Assembly: GCA_017304675.1 (NCBI GenBank)
Contig: JAFKLS010000019.1
Span: 248,001-312,000 of the forward strand
Direction: 5' to 3'
DNA length: 64,000 nt
Origin: Sphingobacteriia bacterium
GTDB lineage: Bacteria; Bacteroidota; Bacteroidia; Chitinophagales; Chitinophagaceae
Shown: in pieces, positions 27,200-36,060 of the stretch
Numbering within the stretch: position 1 is the stretch's first letter
How the letters are laid out: every line of letters begins with the position of its first letter
Notes under the pieces: model-generated
The model's input: the letters and a program-made list of their open reading frames with translations, nothing else
Databases searched by the model: none
What the model was told of the DNA's origin: nothing
Program-made: the position numbers and the translations under genes

Positions 27200-30088
27200 T
27201 TATCTTCCACTCGCTGTAAGATAACTTTTCAATTCATTGCTGAATGTATCATTGCTTAACAGTTCTTCCATGGTAACATGCATCCTGTATTTCCAATAAT
27301 TTTTGGGATTGGCCGGAACATTAATGCGCTCATCGTTCGGATCATTTCGCCGTAACAGTTCATTCATTCCTAGCAGATCCTGCATTTGAAAAATGCTCCA
27401 CATGGCAGGAGAATATAAATGCTGCAGCACAATAGCCTTGTTAATCCATGCTTCACAATAAAAGGGTGCTGTTCCCCATTGGCCTAATTCGTTGTTATAA
27501 AAACGTTGGATTTTCTCTTTATTTTCTTCCCACCAACCTCGGATAGTACTCATATCGTGGGTTGAAGGTGTAACAACACTTAAGTAAGGAGCATCATTCG
27601 GATGAAAAAATTCTTTCTTGGAATCTTTCGGCATTCGTTGAATTTCTAAGCTCAGCAGCCCGAGTTGTTTCATTACATCCGGCACACAGGCTGGCACCAT
27701 ACCCAGGTCTTCACCACAAACAAGCATATTGGTTACACGTTTTAATGCGGGAAGTTTTTGCATGGCTTCTTTCATCCAGAAATGATCCTGCCTGTGAAAG
27801 AAATAATCAACATACAATTCTTTTAATTGTTGTTTGGTGTCTGTTTCAAGGTACTTAAAAGAAAGTGTGTGTTCCATAGAAAAACGAAAATGGAATTCCT
27901 GGCCATTAGAATTTTCCACTTCAAAAAGTATTACATTACTAATCAGGTCGAACAATCCTTTTTTCAGTTTATCGGTATGGTTATCCTGGGTTTGCCCGGA
28001 AAAATATTCTTCTATTTTTCTCTGTGTATCAAATTCAGGCTTCAACCTGTAATGATCAAATCCATCATATACTAAAAAATTATTTTTTATATATTCATTA
28101 TCGTATCCAAACAACTGCCATAACACATGCTCGTTAATATAAGGCTCTGTATAGCGTTTATGTTCAAACCAAATATGCCGGTGTTTAAATTCTTGAATAT
28201 GGATTGGAATTGCAGGAACAAATTTTCCCATAATGCCTTGTACAGCATGTATAGGGATGCTCCATATTCTAAAAAAACCAAGAATATGATCAATCCTGAA
28301 TGCATCAAAATAATGACTCATCTGTTCAAAACGCTGTTTCCACCAGGCAAACCCGTCTTCCAGCATTCTCTGCCAGTTATAGGTAGGAAATCCCCAGTTC
28401 TGCCCTTTCACAGCAAAATCATCCGGGGGTGCTCCTGCCTGCATATTCATATGGTATAAACCAGGCTGTTGCCATGCATCTGCACCATATCGGTATACTC
28501 CTATGGCAATATCGCCTTTAACAATAATGCCGTTATCGTGGGCATATTGTGTTGCTTCTTTTAATTGTAGATGAAGATGATATTGAACAAAACAGTAAAA
28601 AGCAATTTCATTAAAGTGTTCACTTTTTTCAGAAGAAAATTCCTGTACTAGTTCTGCGGAGCAATTTTTATAAAGGTTGGGCCATTGATTAAAATCTGAT
28701 GTTTTGTAAGTATCCCTTAAAAAACAGAATATTGCATATGGTACCAGCCAATGATTGTTTTTAGTATAGAATTCTTTATATGATGCTGATGTAAATGTTT
28801 TTTGTTTTGAAGCAGTATACAGCTTCCTGAGAAATCGGGTTTTTATAGTTAAAACAGTTTCATAATCTACATCAGGCAACAGGTTAAGTTTTAGCCTTTC
28901 CGCTTCAAGTTGTGCAAGTTCTTTTTTTAATTTTCCGTTGGCAGCAGCTTTCAGGTTAATATATAAAGGATGTAAGGCAAAGGCTGATATGGCTGCATAA
29001 GGATAAGAATCGAGCCAACTATGAGTAGCCGTTGTATCGTTTACCGGTAATAATTGTATCAACTTTAAACCGATACGCTTGCTCCAATCAGTCAATAATT
29101 TAAGGTCTGCAAATTCACCGGTACCGAAACTATGCTGGGTTCTGACACTAAAAACGGGAATGGCAACTCCTGCCCCTTTCCAGCTATTGTGCTGCAGTTG
29201 AGCAAAACCATCGTTCAGGATAATGGTTTTATTTTCTGATGCAGCATCATAACTAATCCTGTTATTCCCTTCTTCATAATGCAAAAATTTTTTATTCTCA
29301 ACATCAAAAACCCCATATTTATAAGCAATAGGCCAATCTTCTTTTCTCAAATCAAGCGAAACAGAAAAAAAATCTTCTCCTTCATGCCTGCTTAACAAAA
29401 TAGGCTGATTGGTATCCCACTCTTTCAGCGTTTTTCCTGAACCTGTGATACACAAGGTTTGCCCTTTTAATAAAAGAGGGGCTTTTATTTTAAAAACATG
29501 TGTTGTTTTTTTAGGTGCTTTTTGCTTTACAGGAGTGTAATTATTTTTTAAAAGCACTTGCTGAAAAGGTTCCGTATAAAAAGCGTTCTCTATATAACCT
29601 GCAAAATTCCATGAATCTTTAATCTGTATTTCAGCTGTGGTGTAAAGTGAAGGTTGAATGAATTTGTCTTTTCCCCAATCGTAATGAACAGTTCCATCAG
29701 CATTTTTTAAAACATAGTTGTAATAAAATTGCCCAGTTAAAACTGTATGGTTTAATTCCAGTGTAGCAACCCATAGTTCATCGTTCAAATAATGCATCGG
29801 CATCGCTTCATCAATCATATTGTTGCCTAATGCTTCGTGGTTACCGGTAATAAATAAATTCTGCCCGAATTCTGTTTTGAATTTAAGCTGGAAAACAAGT
29901 TTTATTTTTTGTACGTTTTTTTCCTGCGCCTGCTTTCTGGAAGCAGGTGTTTTTTTTGTTGTAGTTTTTTTAACAGCAGGTGCACTTTTTTTGATGGAGG
30001 TTTTACTAATAGGTTTTATTTGTTTAGTTTTAGCAGTTTTAGTTGCTTCAGCTTCTATTAGTATATCTTGTTCGGCAGTTTTTACCAT
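27200..30088 (-). CDS. malQ: 4-alpha-glucanotransferase, DPE2-like, with two starch-binding domains and a basic N-tail
   Basis: GH77 amylomaltase that transfers glucan segments between maltodextrins. Order: a Lys/Thr/Ala-rich tail (about 15-60, including KKSAPAVKKTTTKKTPASRK), CBM20-like domain 1 (LVFQLKFKTEFGQNLFITGN), CBM20-like domain 2 (TLCITGSGKTLKEWD), then GH77 from about residue 310. Catalytic blocks are visible: nucleophile in FDAFRIDHILGFFRIW, acid/base in LVCGEDLGMVPACVPDVM, and VTPSTHDMSTIRGWW. This is the plant DPE2-like architecture also seen in Bacteroidota. The histone-tail-like N-terminus is unusual. Cytoplasmic; no signal peptide. Confidence 0.92.
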   Translation of the reverse strand: MVKTAEQDILIEAEATKTAKTKQIKPISKTSIKKSAPAVKKTTTKKTPASRKQAQEKNVQKIKLVFQLKFKTEFGQNLFITGNHEALGNNMIDEAMPMHYLNDELWVATLELNHTVLTGQFYYNYVLKNADGTVHYDWGKDKFIQPSLYTTAEIQIKDSWNFAGYIENAFYTEPFQQVLLKNNYTPVKQKAPKKTTHVFKIKAPLLLKGQTLCITGSGKTLKEWDTNQPILLSRHEGEDFFSVSLDLRKEDWPIAYKYGVFDVENKKFLHYEEGNNRISYDAASENKTIILNDGFAQLQHNSWKGAGVAIPVFSVRTQHSFGTGEFADLKLLTDWSKRIGLKLIQLLPVNDTTATHSWLDSYPYAAISAFALHPLYINLKAAANGKLKKELAQLEAERLKLNLLPDVDYETVLTIKTRFLRKLYTASKQKTFTSASYKEFYTKNNHWLVPYAIFCFLRDTYKTSDFNQWPNLYKNCSAELVQEFSSEKSEHFNEIAFYCFVQYHLHLQLKEATQYAHDNGIIVKGDIAIGVYRYGADAWQQPGLYHMNMQAGAPPDDFAVKGQNWGFPTYNWQRMLEDGFAWWKQRFEQMSHYFDAFRIDHILGFFRIWSIPIHAVQGIMGKFVPAIPIHIQEFKHRHIWFEHKRYTEPYINEHVLWQLFGYDNEYIKNNFLVYDGFDHYRLKPEFDTQRKIEEYFSGQTQDNHTDKLKKGLFDLISNVILFEVENSNGQEFHFRFSMEHTLSFKYLETDTKQQLKELYVDYFFHRQDHFWMKEAMQKLPALKRVTNMLVCGEDLGMVPACVPDVMKQLGLLSLEIQRMPKDSKKEFFHPNDAPYLSVVTPSTHDMSTIRGWWEENKEKIQRFYNNELGQWGTAPFYCEAWINKAIVLQHLYSPAMWSIFQMQDLLGMNELLRRNDPNDERINVPANPKNYWKYRMHVTMEELLSNDTFSNELKSYLTASGR

Positions 30089-30210
30089 AATCTCAATCGT
30101 TAGTTTCTTTATTACGCCTAAGTTTTTCGGGTTAATTTAATGTGTAAAATTAACACATTAAATGTACATATTTAAATTTAGCTTCAAAAAATTATTTGCA
30201 TTTGGGGCAA

Positions 30211-30245
30211 AATAAAAGTGCCTATTGTTTACAATGGCACTTTAC
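30211..30245 (-). terminator. Intrinsic terminator after cytochrome gene
   Basis: AAAGTGCC (30215-30222) pairs with GGCACTTT (30236-30243), extended by ATTG/CAAT with a one-base bulge. On the minus strand TTTTATTTT follows. It lies 33 bases past the cytochrome stop. Confidence 0.75.
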
Positions 30246-30277
30246 ATATTGTTTGTTCTGTTAACAAGGCTTTCGTA

Positions 30278-30727
30278 TTATTTTGCTGGTGCAACCTGAG
30301 GTTTGGTAACTACTTCAACTTTTGGTTTTGCCTGGCCTCTATGGCAGGTATTGCACGTTACGGCCTGTACTTTAACCGAGTCTGCATGCGGTATTAAAGA
30401 AACATATTTTTTGTTGATGTCATCAGTCATTCTAATCATATCTCTTGCAATATCCTTTACTTTATTGTTATCACTGGCCATATCCATTTTTTTAGGATCT
30501 TCTTTTGAAGGGGCATGGCAATAATTACATTTAACACCCAACTCTACTTTAAACTCATCCATTAAATGATCTACCTGTTGATAGGTCCAGTCAGCCGGCA
30601 ATACTTTAATATTAACAAGCTTTTTCGGCTTGGGTTGTTCTTTTTTATAGGTAAAAGATGATACTGTAATCACCCCCGCAACAACCAATGCAGACATCGT
30701 AATGATTTTTTTTAAATGATTTGCCAT
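30278..30727 (-). CDS. Exported c-type cytochrome with two CxxCH sites
   Basis: Exported electron-carrier-like protein. An N-terminal hydrophobic segment (ITMSALVVAGVITVSSFTY) is followed by a region resembling the photosynthetic reaction-centre cytochrome subunit family (PF02276): VDHLMDEFKVELGVKCNYCH at the first haem site and VQAVTCNTCHRGQAKPKVEV at the second. The methionine-rich helix DIARDMIRMTDDINKKY may supply axial ligands. Two haem c are predicted. Homologues are common in Bacteroidota without photosynthesis; the role is unknown. It is downstream of trxB but has its own terminator and a hairpin between. Confidence 0.85.
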   Translation of the reverse strand: MANHLKKIITMSALVVAGVITVSSFTYKKEQPKPKKLVNIKVLPADWTYQQVDHLMDEFKVELGVKCNYCHAPSKEDPKKMDMASDNNKVKDIARDMIRMTDDINKKYVSLIPHADSVKVQAVTCNTCHRGQAKPKVEVVTKPQVAPAK

Positions 30728-30810
30728 GCTGATAAATTTTAAGGATCGAAATATAATTAATATCCTTTATCAAATCTTTATTAATCGGCAGATTTTTATT
30801 AAATCTGGCT

Positions 30811-30847
30811 AAAAAAATTGCTGATGAAACGATGTTCATCAGCAATT
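30811..30847 (-). terminator. Intrinsic terminator after trxB
   Basis: A 13-bp stem, AATTGCTGATGAA (30816-30828) with TTCATCAGCAATT (30835-30847), has a 6-base loop and is followed on the minus strand by a run of seven T. It begins 22 bases after the trxB stop. Confidence 0.9.
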
Positions 30848-30869
30848 GGTATTATAACTTAAAAATTAA

Positions 30870-31817
30870 TTACACAAGGCCTTTTGCACTTAAATATCTT
30901 TCCGCATCTAATGCGGCCATACAACCACTACCGGCTGCAGTAACTGCCTGCCTGTATATTTTATCCTGTACATCGCCTGCTGCAAAAATACCCTCTAAAT
31001 TGGTTTTTGAAGTACCTGGAAGGGTTTTAATATAACCGGTTTCATCCATATCCAGCCACTCTTTAAAAATATCACTATTGGGTTGATGACCTATTGCTAC
31101 AAAAAAGCCGCTAACAGGTATCTCTGTAATAGAATCATTAATCACATTCTTTATTTTTACAGCCGTTACTTTATTCTCTCCAACCACCTCACTTGTTTCA
31201 CTGTTCCAGTAAATCTTAATATTAGCTGTATTCAATACCCTGTCCTGCATTACTTTGCTGGCACGCATTTGTCCTTTCCGAACAATCATGTGTACAGTGG
31301 TGCATAATTTAGAAAGATACAATGCTTCTTCGGCAGCCGTATCACCCGCACCTACAATAGCTACCTCTTTTCCTTTAAAAAAGAAACCATCGCATACGGC
31401 ACAGGCACTAACACCAAAGCCATTTAATCTTTGTTCACTGGGCAACCCTAACCATTTTGCCGATGCTCCTGTACTAATAATTACGGCATCTGCGGCAATC
31501 CATTTCTCTTCATCAATTTGCACTTTATAAGGTTGTTCGCTAAAATCTACTTTAGTGGCCAAACCATACCGTATATCTGCCCCCATTCTGGCAGCCTGTT
31601 TTTCAAAATGAACCATCATTTCAGGCCCTTGTATACCTTCGGGGTAACCGGGATAATTTTCTACTTCAGTTGTAATGGTTAATTGCCCGCCCGGTTGAAT
31701 ACCCTGGTACAATACCGGTTTCATATTAGCTCTGGCTGCATAAATAGCAGCAGTATATCCGGCTGGCCCACTCCCGATAATTAATACATGAACTTTTTCT
31801 GATACTACTATACTCAT
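30870..31817 (-). CDS. trxB: Thioredoxin reductase
   Basis: FAD- and NADPH-dependent reductase that keeps thioredoxin reduced. The FAD site is VLIIGSGPAGYTAAIYAARA (about 11-30), the redox pair is CAVC (Cys139 and Cys142), the NADPH site is VAIVGAGDTAAEEALYL, and the C-terminal FAD block GIFAAGDVQDKIYRQAVTAA closes the fold. The 315-residue length is normal. It is transcribed divergently from the actin-like gene, and ends at a strong terminator. Confidence 0.95.
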   Translation of the reverse strand: MSIVVSEKVHVLIIGSGPAGYTAAIYAARANMKPVLYQGIQPGGQLTITTEVENYPGYPEGIQGPEMMVHFEKQAARMGADIRYGLATKVDFSEQPYKVQIDEEKWIAADAVIISTGASAKWLGLPSEQRLNGFGVSACAVCDGFFFKGKEVAIVGAGDTAAEEALYLSKLCTTVHMIVRKGQMRASKVMQDRVLNTANIKIYWNSETSEVVGENKVTAVKIKNVINDSITEIPVSGFFVAIGHQPNSDIFKEWLDMDETGYIKTLPGTSKTNLEGIFAAGDVQDKIYRQAVTAAGSGCMAALDAERYLSAKGLV

Positions 31818-32171
31818 CGTTTAAATTTAAAAGACAAAAATATCGCTAAACAACACTTTGTGTATATGCTTTTACACATGTTTATTTCGTTTGTGGAAAA
31901 TATACTTTAATCAGGTGAATAACAATAAGATTTCATTACGAATACCATAGAAGCATTTAACTATTTGTGTAGACAACCATTTAAAAATATTGGAATTACA
32001 GGAAAGGAAAATATGGTTTACCAGAATTGGCTGTTAGCAATGTGTGTACAGTAACAATTCGGTAACAAGGTAATCATAATTCTATAACTATTTGATAGCA
32101 GTTTGTACATCTATAAAGAAACAGACTGGAATATTTTTGAGATATCTCCTTCTAAATTCTCTATCTAACTT
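31818..32171. other. Divergent intergenic region trxB / actin-like gene
   Basis: No gene seen. It should hold both promoters. A TATTTTTG box (32132-32139) fits the Bacteroidota -7 pattern TAnnTTTG on the plus strand and would give a leader of about 26 bases, but the nearest TTTG upstream (32102) is 26 bases away, longer than usual. An in-frame TAA at 32166-32168 closes the actin-like frame just before its ATG. Confidence 0.45.
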
Positions 32172-33200
32172 ATGAAAGTAAACACTCTTAATTTTCCAAG
32201 CGTTTTCGAACCCTCATATGGCAATACAGAAAATACTGCAAATGACCTGATAACAGGAATTAAAATCAGGAACAATAATACCTGGTATGTAATTGGTGAG
32301 CTGGCTAAAAGAGATGGCCTTAACCCGCAGCGAATTGTAAATGCTTCTCCCGATGAAAGGGATTATGAACTATTATTTAAAGCAGCATTGCTTGGATTAA
32401 TGGATAAAGTAGACCAGCCCATTACATTAACATTGGGCCTGCCTTTCTCTACTTTCAACATATACAGGCAGCCACTCTCAAAATTTTTGGAAAAGAAGTT
32501 CTTTTCTATAGAATACAATACGGAAACCTTCTCTTTAAACGGTTCTTCAAGAAGAACCAATTTTGAAGTTGGCCAATTTGATATTATTCCGGAACTGGTA
32601 GGCGGAGTTATTGGTATTAAAAGAATGTACTCAAGTCAGCAACCAAAAAACTTTGTTGTTATTAGTCTTGGTTACGGTACTGCAGAAGGTGGAATGGCAA
32701 CAGACGATGGGCTTATACAAAGAACCTGTTTCAGCACACACGGTATACGGTATGTTGTAAACGGCCTTCAGAGAGAATTAAATAAGTTACATTATCTGGA
32801 ACTAAAAAATGAATTCCAGATCAACGACTCCCTCATGAAGGGCGTGATGATAGCCAATAGAAAGAAGATTGAGTTAAGGGAACTAAGAAAAGATATTCTT
32901 ACACAATATTACAAACAGGTAATATCACCATCTATTAAAAACCATATTTCAGATAGGGATTTTGAAAAATGTGAATGTATATATTTAATAGGCGGAGGTG
33001 TTTTTTATGATGATCTGAGAGAGGCTTTTTATGAAGAGTTTAAAGATTTTATGAAAGTGGAAGCGGTTATAGATTCGCAGAATGTGGCTAGTATTGGTTA
33101 TTTATATAACTCATATGCGCTCTCGTCAACACATTCCAAGGGCTGTGTGGGTATAGATTTAGGTAATTCATCAACAATAATCTCTTATTTCAGTGCTTAA
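32172..33200 (+). CDS. Actin-like ATPase with phosphate-1 loop at the C-terminus (apparent circular permutation)
   Basis: ParM/archaeal-actin-like protein of 342 residues. Seen in order: LNFPSVFEPSYG (6-17) and YVIGELAKR (39-47), which in ParM-like proteins follow the phosphate-1 hairpin; ITLTLGLPFS (84-93); phosphate-2 FVVISLGYGTAEGGM (161-175); STHGIRYVVNGL (188-199); adenosine motif YLIGGG (271-276); terminal helix DSQNVASIGYLYNSYA (301-316); and then GCVGIDLGNSSTIISYF (324-340), the phosphate-1 loop that normally opens the protein. The ATG is preceded in frame by TAA at 32166, so no N-terminal copy is missed. In phosphate-2 the usual first Asp is Ser165. Bactofilin follows. Cytoplasmic filament ATPase is inferred; permutation is my reading. 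Confidence 0.75.
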   Translation: MKVNTLNFPSVFEPSYGNTENTANDLITGIKIRNNNTWYVIGELAKRDGLNPQRIVNASPDERDYELLFKAALLGLMDKVDQPITLTLGLPFSTFNIYRQPLSKFLEKKFFSIEYNTETFSLNGSSRRTNFEVGQFDIIPELVGGVIGIKRMYSSQQPKNFVVISLGYGTAEGGMATDDGLIQRTCFSTHGIRYVVNGLQRELNKLHYLELKNEFQINDSLMKGVMIANRKKIELRELRKDILTQYYKQVISPSIKNHISDRDFEKCECIYLIGGGVFYDDLREAFYEEFKDFMKVEAVIDSQNVASIGYLYNSYALSSTHSKGCVGIDLGNSSTIISYFSA

Positions 33201-33786
33201 GAACAATTCATTTTCCCTGGCCAGGCTCTATTCTCAATTAGGCAGAAAAATGCCCGACATTCATGTCTTTTTTGTTCCCGAAGGAATGAAAGTAACGGGT
33301 GATATTGATGGCGAATGTAAAGGGAGGATTGATGGGGCATTCAACGGAAAAATACATATTTCCGACAAACTAATTATTGGCAAAACAGGGTTTATCAATG
33401 GCTATATCTTCGCCTCTGAGATTATGGTTTTTGGTGCTATTGAAGGTGAAATTTACTGCAAGGGAAAGGTAAGCATTATGAATGGTGCAGTTATTAACGG
33501 CGATGTATATGCCAATAATTTTTTAGTTGAGGAAAAGTCTGTGGTAGATGGCAGTTTAAAAAAGCAGAATATTGATGAGCTGGCTAAAATATTTGCTGCC
33601 AAATACAAACATTTAGGCATTAATACACAGTATGATCATGAATCTGTACAAGATGGAGAACTACTACTTTCTGTTCCCCATGCAATTAAACCAATACCCA
33701 ATAGCGTAACCGAAACAGAAAGTTCCAAGCCCATAGCCAATACGTCAGCAGCAAAGTTTCAAAGAGTAAATAGCAGGTGGTTTTAA
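33193..33786 (+). CDS. Bactofilin (polymer-forming cytoskeletal protein)
   Basis: Bactofilin (DUF583) proteins form nucleotide-free beta-helical filaments at the membrane. Successive short repeats are visible, for example MKVTGDIDGECKGRIDGAFN, KIHISDKLIIGKTGFINGYI and SIMNGAVINGDVYANNFLVE, covering about residues 32-120. A polar tail of 75 residues follows, without a transmembrane segment. Two starts are possible: GTG at 33193, overlapping the actin-like gene by eight bases, or ATG at 33250, which begins right before the repeat domain (MPDIHVFFVPEG). I could not decide between them. It is in one operon with the permuted actin-like gene and is closed by a perfect hairpin. Confidence 0.85.
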   Translation: MLKNNSFSLARLYSQLGRKMPDIHVFFVPEGMKVTGDIDGECKGRIDGAFNGKIHISDKLIIGKTGFINGYIFASEIMVFGAIEGEIYCKGKVSIMNGAVINGDVYANNFLVEEKSVVDGSLKKQNIDELAKIFAAKYKHLGINTQYDHESVQDGELLLSVPHAIKPIPNSVTETESSKPIANTSAAKFQRVNSRWF

Positions 33787-33844
33787 ACAGTTAGCATATT
33801 ATTATTACCCTATTGCTTTATAGCGTTATTTCGTTTAAGGGTAT

Positions 33845-33880
33845 AAAAAAGCCCTCTGAAAATTTTCAGAGGGCTTTTTT
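33845..33880. terminator. Bidirectional terminator, bactofilin / rpoD
   Basis: A perfect 36-base palindrome: 18 bases from 33845 (A6 then GCCCTCTGAAAA) mirrored to 33880. The core GCCCTCTGAAAA/TTTTCAGAGGGC is flanked by six A and six T, so it works for both convergent genes. Confidence 0.92.
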
Positions 33881-33902
33881 CAACTTTACCTTTAATACCT
33901 TA

Positions 33903-34760
33903 CTAACCTAAATATGCTTTTAAAGCGTTGCTATATCTCGCTTTTTGCAAACGCTTAATAGCCCTTTCTTTAATTTGACGGATACGTTCTTTGGTAAGAT
34001 CGTATTTTTGCCCGATTTGTTCAATGGTAACACCGTTCTCTCCATCTAATCCAAAATAAGCATTAACAATTTCTGCCTCTCTTGGGCTTAAGGATTTTAA
34101 CACACGGCGGATTTCTTCGCGAAGTGAATCCTTCATCACATCATCATCCGTATCATCACTTCCTTCTAAAAGATCTCCCATTGCTACATCTTCAGCTTCA
34201 TGTACCGGTGCATCTAAAGAAGTATGGCGTGTATTGCTTTGGAAAATGTTATTAATTTCTGTTTCGCTCATTTCCAGAATTTCGCTCAATTCTTCCGTTG
34301 AAGGCTCCCGCTCATGCTCCTGTTCAAAAGCCATGTAAGCTTTATTGGCCTTGTTATAAGTACCGATTTTATTTTGTGGAAGACGAACTAATCTTCCTTG
34401 CTCTGCCAATGCCTGTAAGATAGACTGGCGAATCCACCATACGGCGTAAGAAATAAATTTAAACCCTTTGGTTTCATCAAAGCGTTGTGCCGCCTTTATA
34501 AGGCCGAGATTTCCCTCGTTGATGAGATCGCTTAACGATAAACCCTGATGTTGATACTGTTTTGCAACCGATACAACGAAACGCAAGTTAGCTTGCACCA
34601 ACTTGTCTAACGCCCTCTGATTACCCATTTTGATCTTCTGAGCCAGTGTTGTTTCCTCTTCGGGAGTGATCATCGGAATTTTAGAAATTTCCTGCAGATA
34701 CTTTTCTACGGCCTGAGAATCTCTGTTGGTAATCTGGGTTGCAATTTTGAGCTGCCTCAT
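33903..34760 (-). CDS. rpoD: Primary sigma factor RpoD/SigA, short Bacteroidota form
   Basis: Housekeeping sigma factor of 285 residues, lacking the long region 1.1 found in E. coli. Region 1.2 starts SQAVEKYLQEISKIPMI; region 2 runs from NLRFVVSVAKQYQHQG through GFKFISYAVWWIRQSIL; region 3 contains NKANKAYMAFEQEHEREPS; region 4 ends with YDLTKERIRQIKERAIKRLQ, the -35-reading helix-turn-helix. Such sigma factors read the unusual TTTG/TAnnTTTG promoters of the phylum. It is transcribed alone and ends at a strong palindrome. Confidence 0.95.
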   Translation of the reverse strand: MRQLKIATQITNRDSQAVEKYLQEISKIPMITPEEETTLAQKIKMGNQRALDKLVQANLRFVVSVAKQYQHQGLSLSDLINEGNLGLIKAAQRFDETKGFKFISYAVWWIRQSILQALAEQGRLVRLPQNKIGTYNKANKAYMAFEQEHEREPSTEELSEILEMSETEINNIFQSNTRHTSLDAPVHEAEDVAMGDLLEGSDDTDDDVMKDSLREEIRRVLKSLSPREAEIVNAYFGLDGENGVTIEQIGQKYDLTKERIRQIKERAIKRLQKARYSNALKAYLG

Positions 34761-35023
34761 GTTTGTTTATTACTGTTGTATTACTGATTAAACGTTTATA
34801 GACCTTTAAAGTTGTAAAAAAGTTGCAATAAATTGGTTAAAACTTATCCCCCTTTTACTAAGGCGTGCAAAGTTACAATCTATTAACGGATTATCACAGC
34901 TTTTCTTGTGTTTATTCGGTAATAAATGGTTCTGTTGGTGTTTACAGTGGATAATTTGTTGGAGAATTAACAATTTTGCACCTTAAAAAAGCCTTTTTCT
35001 AAAATCTTATCTTCGCAAACATT

Positions 35024-36046
35024 ATGCAAGCAATTATCGATTTCAGATCAGATACGGTAACCAAACCTACACCGCAAATGCTGGAGGCCATGTATAAGGC
35101 TAAAGTTGGAGATGATGTTTTTGGGGAAGATCCTACAGTGAATGCACTGGAAAACCTTGCCGCTGAAATGTTCAATAAAGAAGCAGCCCTATTTTGTGCA
35201 AGTGGTACTATGACCAATCAGATTGCCATTAAAGCCCATACACAACCGGGAGATGAAGTGATATGCGATAAATTATCGCATGTGTACCAGTACGAAGGCG
35301 GTGGCATTGCAGTTAATAGTGGATGCTCTGTACGTTTGCTTGAAGGCAACAGAGGCCGAATTAATGCAGATCAGGTAAGGGAAGCAATCAACCCCGATGA
35401 TATTCATAAGCCGGTATCTACACTTGTTTCTCTAGAAAATACAGCAAACAGAGGTGGTGGAAGTTGTTATAATTTTACTGATTTCGAACAAATTAAGTCA
35501 GTTTGTTTGGAAAATAAGTTGAAACTGCATTTAGACGGCGCAAGACTGTTTAATGCTATTGTAGCTAATAAAGAGCCTGCTAAAGAATATGGTTCTGTTT
35601 TCGATACTATTTCCATTTGTTTAAGCAAAGGGCTTGGTGCCCCGGTTGGCAGTGTTTTAATAGGCAGCAATGCTTTTATAAAAAAATGTAAAAGAATTAG
35701 AAAGGTTTTAGGAGGCGGTATGCGGCAAGCAGGCTTTTTAGCCGCTGCCGGAATTTATGCCCTGGAAAACCATATTGACAGGCTGGCTATCGATCATTTT
35801 CATGCAAGGCAAATTGCTAATGCACTGCAGCAAAAAGATTTTGCAGGTACCCTGCTGCCGGTGGAAACCAATATTATTATTTGTGAAATCAAGGGCAGGT
35901 TTACAGCAAAAGAATTTGCCGATAAAATGAAAGAGATGGGTATTTTAATAATTGCTATCTCTCCCACACAGGTGCGAATGGTTTTACACCTTGATATTAC
36001 TCCGGAAATGGTTCATAAAACCATTGATACAATCTCTCAACTCTAA
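35024..36046 (+). CDS. ltaE: Low-specificity L-threonine aldolase
   Basis: PLP enzyme that cleaves threonine or allo-threonine to glycine and acetaldehyde. IDFRSDTVTKPTPQMLEAM opens the protein, GDDVFGEDPTVNALE is conserved, LHLDGARLFNA carries the PLP-ring Asp, and SICLSKGLGAPVGSVLIGS contains the Schiff-base lysine. The 340-residue length is usual. It is followed 14 bases later by pgi, so the two share an operon. Confidence 0.92.
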   Translation: MQAIIDFRSDTVTKPTPQMLEAMYKAKVGDDVFGEDPTVNALENLAAEMFNKEAALFCASGTMTNQIAIKAHTQPGDEVICDKLSHVYQYEGGGIAVNSGCSVRLLEGNRGRINADQVREAINPDDIHKPVSTLVSLENTANRGGGSCYNFTDFEQIKSVCLENKLKLHLDGARLFNAIVANKEPAKEYGSVFDTISICLSKGLGAPVGSVLIGSNAFIKKCKRIRKVLGGGMRQAGFLAAAGIYALENHIDRLAIDHFHARQIANALQQKDFAGTLLPVETNIIICEIKGRFTAKEFADKMKEMGILIIAISPTQVRMVLHLDITPEMVHKTIDTISQL

Positions 36047-36060
36047 ATTATACAGCTTAG

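Noticed and set aside
32100..32171. Possible missed N-terminal extension of the actin-like gene carrying a normal phosphate-1 loop
   Set aside because: An in-frame TAA at 32166-32168 precedes the ATG, and no frame in the preceding 70 bases reads like GIDLG. The permutation is therefore not a start-site error.
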